From contig CM029664.1 of the NCBI GenBank assembly GCA_017311315.1, positions 38,729,939 to 38,793,938 on the forward strand: a stretch of 64,000 nt of DNA, in the 5' to 3' direction. Each line of letters starts with the position of its first letter. The stretch's first letter is position 1. Made by a program: the position numbers and the translations under genes. Below, piece after piece: positions 37,637 to 47,355 of the stretch. The notes under the pieces were generated by a model, which did no database searches, was not told the DNA's origin, and worked only from the letters and a program-made list of their open reading frames with translations. The stretch is from Dendrocalamus latiflorus (Eukaryota > Streptophyta > Magnoliopsida > Poales > Poaceae).

Positions 37637-38101
37637 TTGATCTCCTTCCTCTCATCTATCCATCATGAATTGTTCGGCTACAACCTTACACAGGTGGCTG
37701 ACAATTTACATTTGGAGCAGCTCCTCTGCTCACACCCTGCTATCCTTCCTCAACTCACTTCCATCAGTCAGCTCGGCCTCATCATCCGCTGTCGACGGAG
37801 GTATCTCATTGCCGCTCAGGAAAGGGAAAGCACCCTCAGCCTCGTTCTTCTCTGCAATGTGCACAAAGTGGAGGAAGTTCTTGCAGCAGTGGAGAGACAT
37901 ATGGATAACCTTACCGATCAAGCAGAATCGGCTAATTCTGAGAAATCTTATCATGGCATCCTCTTTGAGATTATGGGCCATGCTAACGATTTGCCCAGGC
38001 TAGAGGAGGAAGTGGAGAGGGCAAGGACAATCTTCACAGCATTCGAGAACTCAGCGGCTGATCCTCCAACTCCAAAAGTCAAAGAAGCATATGAAGCCTA
38101 G
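37637..38101 (+). CDS. Small open frame in the CACTA element, unknown
   Basis: 154 codons (ATG 37637 to TAG 38101) with a charged, helix-prone C-terminal half (RLEEEVERARTIF). I recognise no family. It sits between two subterminal repeat clusters, where a fragment of an element gene would be expected. Coding status is doubtful: its position suggests a leftover exon rather than a working gene. Confidence 0.25.
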   Translation: MISFLSSIHHELFGYNLTQVADNLHLEQLLCSHPAILPQLTSISQLGLIIRCRRRYLIAAQERESTLSLVLLCNVHKVEEVLAAVERHMDNLTDQAESANSEKSYHGILFEIMGHANDLPRLEEEVERARTIFTAFENSAADPPTPKVKEAYEA

Positions 38102-39021
38102 AAGACTAAGATCTGGGAATCTCTCTTTTCGAACTTTTGTAATAAATTTGTCTTGAATTTGACTCTTGTCTCAGTAGCTTCTGTAGTTCATACGATAAAG
38201 GACAAAATACAGACGGCTCCACATGAATTGTCTATGGTGAGACGTCCAGTATAGCTTGTTTTGTAGTAGTAATACCAGAGGCGGTTTTTTTATATGAACC
38301 GTCTGTGATGTCCACAATTTTTACAGACGGTTATTAATACGAGCCGTCTGTGTTGTCTCAATTATCACAGATGGTTCATATTAAGAACCATCTCTGAAAG
38401 TTCACTGACGGTTATTAACACGAGCCGTCTGTGATGTCTCAATTATCATAGATGGTTCATGTTAATAACCGTCTGCGAAAATATCACAGACGGTTGGTAG
38501 TACAAACCGTCTGTGATAGTTTAAGCACAGACGGTTCTGTATGAATCGTCTGTGATGTAGCCGTCCAGTATAGCCTTTTTTTATAGACGTGCATGTCGAA
38601 GCCTCCAGGACCGCATCTGTCGTAGCTTCTCCACGCATCATCTATCACGTATCGTAACCTTCGGACCACACCTCCGTAGCTCTAACACGTATCATCCATC
38701 TCTGATCTTCATGCGCCCCAACATTAGCCGATCATCTCGTGACCTCCTTGACTGTTCGAACCTCGGATCTCCCCATCCTAGTCCCGGTCCACCTCATCAC
38801 CAACCATGATCACCTCCATGCTCAACCTGCACATACAAAGACCAAAGAATATTTTTCTGGCACAAGTTCGTTCCAACTTGACCAACATCAGTCCACACAC
38901 GCCACACGTCTCGCATAACATCGATAAGCAATGTCATAAAATATTCATCATCATAACTTAACCATTGTCAATTATTTTCACTTGGATACTCATGCATCGA
39001 ATTTGCTATTAGACGCATGTG

Positions 39022-39582
39022 TAGGGGTGGCAAACAGTAACAGATAATCAGTTTTGTCCGATATTTGTATCCGAGAAAACACGAATATGATAAACAAAAT
39101 ACGTATTAAAAAATGTTCATATTCATATTCAAGAATATTCATATCCGTATTTGAGACTATTCGTATTCACATTTGCATTCAAGAATATTTGTATTCGTAT
39201 TCGTGTTCGAGACTATTCGATCTGTTTCCTATGCGTAACAGTAACTGGCCAGTTCCTGAAAATCTTGGGAAAAACCCAAATGAATTTTATGATTCAAAAT
39301 TTAAATTTGGGTTGTTTGAACTCGGTAACCGTTGTGGTAATCGGTCAAAAACTGGTGAAAAGCTCGCAAAATCGTAGAAATTTGTTATACCAAAATTTGG
39401 TACAGAAGTTGTAGGAGGATATTCGTACTCGACCGAATTAAATACATATTCAATTCGAATTCATATCCGTTACAACATTTGATTCATATTCAAGAATATT
39501 TTAATTCGTATTCAGTTTAAAAATATAGATTTGTATTTGTATTTAAGACTATTCAATTGTATTCAATCCGATTTCATCCCTA
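39022..39582. mobile_element. hAT-type MITE, copy A
   Basis: It starts TAGGGGTGGCAAACAG and ends TTTCATCCCTA. The 8-bp flanks CGCATGTG and TGCATGTG differ at one base. The interior is rich in GAATATTCGTATTCG-like units. It belongs to the same family as 46545-47022, 49887-50767 and 58587-59131. Confidence 0.85.
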
Positions 39583-41569
39583 TGCATGTGGATTGGAATG
39601 CACACGCTCCGACTGCATGACAAAGGCGACCAAGCGCACCTACTAAACAAAAAGGTGACTAACTCGCACCATGCGTGCGAACCCATCTATAACCACTGCG
39701 CTGTCACCTTGAAGGCCATCGATTGCGCCGTCGAGGGTACGGACATGTCTTCCCCACCTTCGGCCACCCTCTTGCTCCCCCACTACCCCAGTACGGTGAC
39801 TCCTTGTCTTCTCTCCCGTCTACCAAACCCTAATCATAACCAACTCCCGCCGTCGCCCTCGCGCCACCGTAGCAGCAGTCGAGGATCTCCAAGCTCTTGC
39901 ACCACCGTACCTCCCCATAAGAGCTTCAACCTTTTTTGAGTTGGAAATTATGGAAGATTTGAAGGTTTCTGTTGGTTTGATTTTGAAATTTCTTTGAACC
40001 TGGGAGTCAAAAGCTCAATGTTGTGGGTGGGAAGCTTTGGATCCTTGAGTTGAAAGCCCGTTTTCTAGTTGAACTAGGGCAGAGGGGTGAAGTTGGAAGA
40101 GAAATTGATTTAGGGGAGATCTTTTGTACCAAATTGAGTTGTAGGGGGAGAGTGGAAAGAAAGTGACTGGTCGGGCGTATTTGGATTTTTCTCTTTTCTT
40201 TTTTGTTGATAATGGCAGCCGGTGCATGGCGGGCGGTGAGGTGTCAAAGCCGAGGAGGAATGCTCTGGGCACGGCTCCCCCACGGCGATGGCGCACGTGG
40301 TGCCCGTGCTGTCCGAATGCCACGACAGCGGTGCAAAGTTGTTGGAATCTGATCAACGCTGTCAGAACGCGCACACACGTTGCAACATGTGTGTGTGAAT
40401 TAGCAACACCCCTCATACACAGGGCCGGACCATCACTTCAGCGCGAGGTCGGGCGACCACCAAAGCTAACCCACATGCTGGACCTCCTGCCCCATCAGCC
40501 ATACCTAGCACCCATGGGCCATCGGTGAAGACACTGCCCACTGCCGAGCTGAGGTAGACGCCACCATTTTCTTCTTTCGTGGGCATGTGATCTATTCCTT
40601 TGTTGAGTTGGGCTGGCCCGATTAACCTAGTAGAAGGCCAATAGGCAAGAGCCAAGAGGCAACCACCCCACCGAGACCGAGCTAGCAGAGCCCATTCCCC
40701 TCCTGCCTCATGGATCCTCCTCCACCTCATGAGCCTAGTGGGAGCAGCGATGGGCCAACGATGGCGGCTGACAACCAGAGCGGCGAGCCGATAGCAAGGC
40801 ATGAGTGCGCGACTACTAGGGTGTGGGAACATATCTATCGGGGCACGGGCAAGGGAACGGAGATCAGATGGGTGCATTGCTGTTGGGGGCTTGGGTGGTC
40901 GTGGCCACGGCGTTAGTCAACCAATTGTGTGCACATCAGGCGATGGATCAGACCCCCAAGTGGGCAACGTCAGGACCTGGTGTAGTACCAGCGGCAGTTG
41001 GGACCTGGCCGACTAGGGGCCAAACGCACGGTCGTGTGGAGGAGTTGAGCACAAGCAAACAACTGAGTAGAGAGTATAGGTGGAGTCACACAGAGCAGAG
41101 GGGATGCAGGTCGATGCTGGGAATGCCGATGCTTCTAATGATTTTGGTATGGTTCTTTTCTCATTTGCTTTGCATATTCGTGTGGATAGGAATAAGTAAG
41201 ATGTTCTAATTTGGTAATCGTGTGCTTTGATTATGATACATTGCTGATACTTAATGGTTAAGTAGTAAAACCATGCAGCTTATGTCACATATTGATAGTA
41301 GATGCTTATATCTCTTTTAGGTATTGCGGCGGGTATTTTTAGGGATGTTGGCACTATCGTGTTGAGTGACTTTGACTACCATAACGCATGTCGTGTACTA
41401 CTTGCTTAGTGGTTGTGCAAGAGATCACATGTTGCTTAGTAACTAATTGGACGCTAGTGATTCCGTCCTAGCTAAAATTTAGTCCTGGGTCCGCACTGCT
41501 CATGGATAACAACATACTAGCGTGGATAACCTTGCTATTTAGGTATGGCCATATGATCTGATATGGCAC
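39583..41569. other. Intergenic region, several doubtful frames
   Basis: Nearly 2 kb with no assignable gene. Frames of 117-154 codons occur on both strands but overlap each other. One (40710-40916) contains TTRVWEHIYRGTGKG...WVHC, faintly like the start of a BED zinc finger of hAT transposases, but it is too short to support. The remainder shows no repeat structure that I can define. Confidence 0.3.
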
Positions 41570-42085
41570 TTATGTTAGAAAGATGGCGCAACCCATATTC
41601 ACCTGTGTGAAGACTGCTGCACATTTGCGAAACAGGTCTGGAAGCAATTGTCAACATGGTTACGCTTCACCACATGAGTCAGACAATCAAATCTTCAAAA
41701 GGTTCAAGATTGGTGGCAAGTGCTCACTAGACAAATTATGAAGATACATGAAAATTCAATGGAGTGGGAATTTATACTTGGCAGAATCTTTGGGAAAAAA
41801 ATAATAGAAGGACTTTTCAACATCCGGCAATCGACACCACCTAGGTTGCTTTTTGAGTTCAAGACGTAGAAAAACTGTTGTGTGATTTATGCCGGATTTT
41901 TGCAGGATTTGCTACAGAACACAGGTGGCGGTTACAAATGGTGTTTCCTCTCTGTGTTGTCCATCACTTTGTAGTAGTGCTCACAATCTGGGCGTGTAAT
42001 ATTTTGACACTTGTTTTTCTTCTCCCTTATAATGAATTTTTTTTTGGCAAAGCTCCTTCCATCTTTAGAAATCATAGGATGTAAA
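41570..42085 (+). pseudogene. LINE 3' end (zf-RVT region and 3' tail)
   Basis: Translation across frame changes gives THIHLCEDCCTFAKQVWKQL, then VQDWWQVLT, then NLWEKNNRRTFQHPAID. These match the C-terminal zinc-binding (zf-RVT) segment of plant L1-type reverse transcriptases (H(I/L)...C..A..VW, WW, W..W..RN.R.F). The 3' tail has CTTATAATGAATTTTTTTTTGG followed by AAAGCTCCTTCC, the style of grass LINE 3' UTRs. It is 5'-truncated and dead. Confidence 0.65.
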
Positions 42086-42262
42086 TCACCGTAGATAATT
42101 TATGCAGAAATCACTTCAATCTGTTGGCAGGTGCTCCGGTTTTGAGATCTTCAGTAAGTGATGTGAAGAGTACTTACTTTTTGAACCAATGTTGATTTTA
42201 TGTACTGTAACTCATAAGCCATAGTGTGTCTTCATAGTATCTCACTTCATATATATATATAG

Positions 42263-42457
42263 GACGCTGAAATGGGGCACCAAACCTCCCTGCCTTTGGA
42301 TTGCTTTAAGATGCGTGTAAGTGCAATGATATCTAATATATCAGGATGGAAAGTCTTAATCATGGATGAAAAATCTCAATCATGCATGGAAAGTTATAAT
42401 CATGGATGGAAAGTCTCAATCATGGAGCCTAGGCACCATGGTACCCCTGTTATTTAC

Positions 42458-42461
<4 letters not shown>
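42263..42461. repeat. Dispersed element with 20-21-bp tandem units, (TA)n-flanked
   Basis: The segment lies between a short TATATATA tract (42248-42261) and the long (TA)n at 42462. It contains four units like GGATGGAAAGTCTTAATCAT (42346-42425) and ends GGAGCCTAGGCACCATGG...TGTTATTTA. A second copy lies in GDSL-3 intron 2 (45187-45374). Confidence 0.7.

Positions 42462-42543
<82 letters not shown>
42462..42543. repeat. (TA)n microsatellite
   Basis: An uninterrupted TA tract of about 82 bases, bordered on the left by the dispersed element above and on the right by AGCATATCTAGTGCTAA, the motif that also follows the 21.9-kb tract. Confidence 0.97.
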
Positions 42544-42545
<2 letters not shown>

Positions 42546-44077
42546 CATATCTAGTGCTAAAGCCCTATTCAGTGCTAAAGCTCATCAGATCCGTCCGATC
42601 TGACCCGTGTGGCTCAGATCAAGTGGTCCTCCTCTCGTCTCTCCGCGTTATTTGCATCAATCGAAGTTATCCCGGCAGAATAACTTGTCTACGAAACTGT
42701 AGAAGAAATCGTCAGATAGCTACGTATCCATGTCATAGAAAGTCTACATTCTGATCCAAACATAAAAGGTTTTTTTCCTAGCCAACGAGAATTTTGCATG
42801 TTCACTATCGGTAAATCGACATATTCTTTTGTCAGTTCGTGCCTCATCACCTCTGTCCTCTGCATAATACTGTGAATTGTGAACCGTATAGTTCGAGATC
42901 GAAATATTGTAAGTTATACAATAAAATCTAATTTCTATTCTTTTCCCAATGCATTCACAGATATAATACATGTCACAAAAAAGGAACAATCTGATACTAC
43001 ACACACAAGCAACAGTTAATGGATTCAATGGGTCATTTACATTTGTATGCACCCATTCATGAATTGATTCACCATTGTGAGTTTGCCATCTTCATTGCAT
43101 CCCTTTCGAATACTTGTTAGTACATTTACTCTCCTCAATTATTGTGAGTTTGCCATTTATGAGCTTGTTACTTTCTTCTTGGGCTGCTGGTCCACCATCC
43201 ACGGCACAGAACGTTCCTGTCAAAAACCTCCTGCGTTGCAAAAAAAAGGCAATTTTATAGAGTATTAACCAATCGGAGGGAGTTCAATAGTACACAATAG
43301 AAATTTGAGGGAGTTCATACAAACAGAAATGTATACTCCCAGAAGTTTCTTCTAGTGCTACAAAAGGAATGCCAATTTGTAGACAACATTAGCAAGCTGG
43401 AGGTGCTTGCAACAGGAGATTTTAAGAAAATAGAATAACTCGATTTACTTGACTACAGGTACATAATGAGAATTACTGAATTAGTGCTTTAAAATTGCTA
43501 AAGTTACAACCTTCCATCAGATTTTTAGGACGGTACTTACCAAGGATTGAAAGCTAAATTCATGAGTACAAGGGAGGGCTTTTGCTAGGTGCGGCTAACA
43601 ATTGGAAATATGAGATTCTGTGCAATTTTGTATGCACAGAAGATTCCACATGTAAAATATATATGATAGAATACTTCTATAGCTAACGAATGGAAATATG
43701 AGATTATAGGAAACATATCAAATCATAATTATCCATGCATGTCTTATTACTTACTAAAACAGTATTGATTTGCTTGTCCATGCAAATTCCATTAAAAGAG
43801 ATCGAGATCACAAGCATTTCTCATTTCCTCCATCCTCTGATGCAACGTTTCAAAACGACAGCGCCAAACAAGTTTACTTGCTGATTTTCATTCATATAAT
43901 GCATGATCAGTGCCATAAAAATCAAATCTCTTCCTCCAACACTGCATAATCAATCTTTGTGATATCTTGACCATTTATCTCGAACCATTTATTTGTTCGG
44001 AGATTTGGTGGGATAATAGGGATGTTACCACTTACTAAAATTGACACATATTGATATACATTCGATCACGGAAGTTC
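42544..44077. other. Region upstream of GDSL-3
   Basis: The first ~40 bases match the post-(TA)n motif at 21.998 kb. The remainder is AT-rich, with no supported gene. The last few hundred bases are the probable GDSL-3 promoter region. Confidence 0.4.
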
Positions 44078-44084
44078 TATATAA
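44078..44084 (+). promoter_or_regulatory. TATA box of GDSL-3
   Basis: TATATAA within TTCTATATAAGGGG, 114 bases before the GDSL-3 ATG. This would give a transcript start near 44110 and a leader of about 85-90 bases, typical for a plant gene. Confidence 0.7.
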
Positions 44085-44197
44085 GGGGATCAAAGGATCA
44101 TCTGGAATGCAACACGAAAACTACATCTCAGAGTCTCTTGTTCTTCATCAGCATCTCGTTAATAAGGCTGTAGACAAGTAGCAGTAGTAGTATTCAG

Positions 44198-46163
44198 ATG
44201 GGGAGTTTCAAGTGCCAACACCGTTCCGTTTCCCTGTCTTTCGTCCTCCTCTGTGTTGTCCTATTGCTCAACGCTCACGTAGGGTTGTGTCGTTGCTACA
44301 AGCGCATCTTCAGCTTGGGTGACTCCATCATCGACACCGGCAACTTCGCGCACATGACCGGCAATAAGCCATCCCCGTGCAAGGAGCCGCCGTATGGCAT
44401 GACCTACTTCAACCGTCCCACCGGCCGCATCTGTGATGGGCGCGTCCTCCTTGATTTCTACGGTGAGTGCGTGTGTATTTCCTCGTGCCAATTGTCCATT
44501 TCGCATGTAATTAATCTACTCATGAGCTAAATTGGGTGCATCCGTACGTGCATGCATGTTTGTTTCAGCGCAAGCGTTCGACCTGCCGCTGGTGCCACCA
44601 AGCATGCCCGAGGAGGGATCAGGGCAGTTTCCAAACGGCGCCAACTTCGCCGTGCTGGCCTCCACGGCGCTGACCCCGGACTACTATAAGACCAAGTATA
44701 ACTTCACCACGCCGGCGCCCAGCTGCCTGGACGCGCAGCTCGACTCGTTCAAGAAAGTGCTCGCACGGATAGCTCCGGGAGTCGGTAAACATATCTGCAC
44801 GGATGCTTCGTTCATTTTAGCACCGATCTATCTATCAATATATATGAAAATAATTATATACTTCTACTTCTAATATACCTTTTTTGATATTGTTATACCT
44901 CTTTATCTATTTGAGTATATTTTAATAATGATTATAAAATAATCTAAAGTGAGTTTCATAAAAATTTCATCAAAGTCCACTTTTTATAGTATAATTTGTG
45001 TATATACTCTTTTATACATGAAAAATGTATGTAACAAAAAATAAAGGGCTCCGATGAAAATTTTCAACCAAATCGCATTCAACTATCTTAGAATTAGTAT
45101 TTAAGTTTACCGAAAGTGATAAAGAGGTATAAAATATTTGTTTAAGTAGTATATTAGAAGTGGGAATATGTACTCCCTGAGAGTACATAAAAGGCTTCCT
45201 CTCTCTGCTTTTAGATTGTTTTTAGATACGTGCAAGTATAATGATATATAATATATCAGGATGGAAAGTCTTAATCATGGATGGAAAGCCTTAATCATAA
45301 ATGGAAAGTCTTAATCATAGATGGAAAGTTAAGCATGGAGCCTAGGCACTATGGTGTCCATGTTATTTATATATATCAAAAGCTACATTTAGTCAATAAT
45401 AACATGTCTGTGTACGTGTTCTTGGTCAATTGTTATTTGCCAGATGCCACCAAGAGTCTCCTAAGCGAGTCCCTCGTCGTGGTGGGGGAAATCGGTGGGA
45501 ACGACTACAACTTCTGGTTCTTCGCCCGTAAACCTCTTGAGACACCCAAACAGTACATGCCCGACGTCGTTGCCCGCATAGGCACCGCCGTGCAGGAGGT
45601 GATCAATCTCGGCGCGAAGACGGTCCTTGTCCCGGGGAACTTCCCCATCGGGTGCGTGCCGGCGTACCTGAGCGCCTTCCAGAGCAACAACCCTGCGGAT
45701 TACGACGAGTTCGCCTGCCTCAGGTGGTTCAACGACTTCTCCAAGACGCACAACCAGGCGCTGGTGCAGGAGATCAACCGGCTCAAGTCGCAGAACCCCG
45801 GCGTGAAGATCATCTACGCCGACTACTACGGGGCCGCCATGCAGATCTTCCAGAACCCGCAAAACTTTGGTGAGTACTCCTCAGTTCCTATAACTCCATG
45901 GACAGATCGCTCCTTGGTTGATGTTTACTCATCTACTTGTTCTGCATTGGACTGCAGGTATCGCTGATCCCCTTGTCGCATGCTGCGGCGGCAGCGGCCG
46001 GTACCACACCGGCAAGGCGTGCGACAGGACGGCGCGTGTTTGGGGCAACCCGGCCAGTTTCGCAAACTGGGACGGCGTCCACATGACGGAGAAGACGTAC
46101 AATACCATTGCCAATGGGGTGTTGGACGGCACGTACGCAGACACCCCGTTGGGCACTTGCTAG
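44198..46163 (+). CDS. GDSL esterase/lipase (SGNH hydrolase), complete, diverged (GDSL-3)
   Basis: Four exons: 44198-44462, 44569-44784, 45444-45869, 45958-46163, giving 370 residues. The start gives a signal peptide (hydrophobic stretch about residues 11-25). Block I reads FSLGDSIIDTGNF (Ser43). Block II is GANFAVLASTAL (112-123), where the usual Gly is Ala119. Block III is GGNDYN (178-183). Block V is WDGVHMTE (Asp341, His344). All catalytic residues remain, so hydrolase activity is likely but may be altered. The exon corresponding to GDSL-2 exons 3 and 4 is continuous. Intron 2 contains a dispersed repeat copy. A TATA box and a polyadenylation signal frame the gene. Role and substrate are unknown. 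Confidence 0.93.
45187..45374. repeat. Dispersed 21-bp-unit element in GDSL-3 intron 2
   Basis: Homologous to 42263-42461: shared AATATATCAGGATGGAAAGT, four ~20-bp units GGATGGAAAGTCTTAATCAT, then GGAGCCTAGGCAC and TGTTATTTATATATAT. It lies 70 bases before the exon 3 acceptor. Confidence 0.75.
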
Positions 46164-46226
46164 AAATTTCTGTTGCATCTGAGATTTGTTAGATTTCTTG
46201 GGATCCTTACACTTGTATCAAGTATC

Positions 46227-46232
46227 AATAAA
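46227..46232 (+). promoter_or_regulatory. Polyadenylation signal of GDSL-3
   Basis: AATAAA in ATCAATAAAACG, 64 bases after the stop codon, a suitable near-upstream element for 3'-end formation. Confidence 0.6.
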
Positions 46233-46544
46233 ACGAATTATTCAGGGTAATAAAAAATTTGATATCTAGGGGGTAATGGAGAAATTGGTTCCAGCTGTTT
46301 TACACTTCCCTTGTATCAAATTGCCATATAAATGAAAAAAAGGAATTGCTACATGCAAAAGGTGGCGTTTCTCTTGGCTTTGCCGACGCACATACGTACG
46401 TACAACATCGATTTGCTCGAGCTTGCTAAATTATAATGGTTATCGCTTTGCATCAATGCTTCTCTAAATAGAAATAACAAAAGTCCTTGATAAATCTTAC
46501 TTGAGCTATTCCCCCGGCGGTGGCGGATCCAGAAATTCCTTCGC

Positions 46545-47022
46545 ACGAATATTTGAGAATATTCGAATTCGTATTTGAGAATATTCGAATACGAATTCGA
46601 ATATTCTCAAATATGGATACAAATATTCTCGAATACGAATATGGATATTTTCGAATACATATTTTCTCAGATACGAATATCGGATAAAACGGATCCCTAG
46701 CGGTTTTATCAATTTTTCACCGATTTTTGACACGTTACCACTTTTAAACCGCCTAAATTCAAATTTTGAATCACAAAATTCGCACGAATTTTTCATTGGT
46801 TCTAGAAACGGATCGAATACGAATCGAATAGTCTGGAATACAAATACGGATATGGATATTCTTGAATACAAATACGAATACGAATATTCTCAAATACATA
46901 TATGAATATTATTGAATACGAATATGAACATTTTCAAATACGAACTTTGCTTACTACATTCGTGTTTTCTCATATACAAATATCAGATAAAATAAATTAT
47001 CCGTTACCATTTTTCACCCCTA
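46545..47022. mobile_element. hAT-type MITE, copy B, left end truncated
   Basis: The right end ATTTTTCACCCCTA and the GAATATTCG-rich interior match copy A in reverse orientation. The opposite terminus TAGGG(A)TG is absent: the homology fades at about 46545, next to GGATCCAGAAATTCC. Confidence 0.7.
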
Positions 47023-47355
47023 CAAAAAAATGAGCGTGGCTTCGCGAGGGAGAGCAATAGACGGACGCGAGGCCGTGACCCGCGAGGGGCGAGATTCGTC
47101 CATCGTGGGCTGGGCAAAGGTTAATATTTTGGGTTTGGGGTTTTCGTTGCAGCCCACGTATATCCTCCAACAGGTTCAACCATCGAACTACGACTGCAAG
47201 CACATGGGAGACTTGGACGGCCTGGCTATCAACTTCATGTTGAACACTTCGAAAGAAAGAAATAGGAGAATATTCTAAAATCAGTCTGCCACGGCGCAAG
47301 AACTAGTGGCGAAAACTAAGGAGGTCAGTGAACAAAGGAGAAGGGTCTTGTTTAA

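Larger units (their letters stand above)
36163..38587. mobile_element. CACTA transposon nested in the Copia LTR
   Basis: It starts CACTACCACAGATGG at 36163. The right side ends GTCCAGTATAGCC...TATAG at 38587, where the outer TAGTG has been lost; a close copy at 38247-38270 (CCAGTATAGC...TTGTAGTAG) shows the intact-like form. The target triplet CGT flanks both sides (36160-36162, 38588-38590). Comparison with the empty site in the sister LTR confirms the insertion. Subterminal repeats of the GACGGTT/AACCGTC type are in three clusters (36180-36470, 37240-37550, 38275-38560). The left end is homologous in reverse to the right end of the CACTA at 23.0-23.5 kb. No transposase is present. Confidence 0.75.
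29968..38972 (-). mobile_element. Copia LTR retrotransposon, pol deleted, with a CACTA nested in its 5' LTR
   Basis: The element reads on the minus strand. The left (3') LTR is 29968-31417; the right (5') LTR is 35146-38972 and contains a 2.4-kb CACTA at 36163-38587. The PBS on the minus strand is TGGTATCAGAGTC (35131-35143). The polypurine tract AAGGGGGAGAT lies just inside the 3' LTR (31418-31428). Gag fragments occupy 32753-35123, and only the last part of RNase H survives near 32470-32650; protease, integrase and RT are gone. The right LTR lacks its last ~45 bases, so no target duplication can be read. Both LTRs carry a cluster of GTACTGTAGCGATTACTGT-like units (30080-30200 and 35280-35380). 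Confidence 0.8.

Noticed and set aside
40710..41209. Possible hAT BED-finger fragment
   Set aside because: Only one short segment is suggestive; the second metal-binding half and the transposase core are absent.
45461..45862. 133-codon minus-strand frame opposite GDSL-3
   Set aside because: Antisense shadow of a GC-rich conserved exon.
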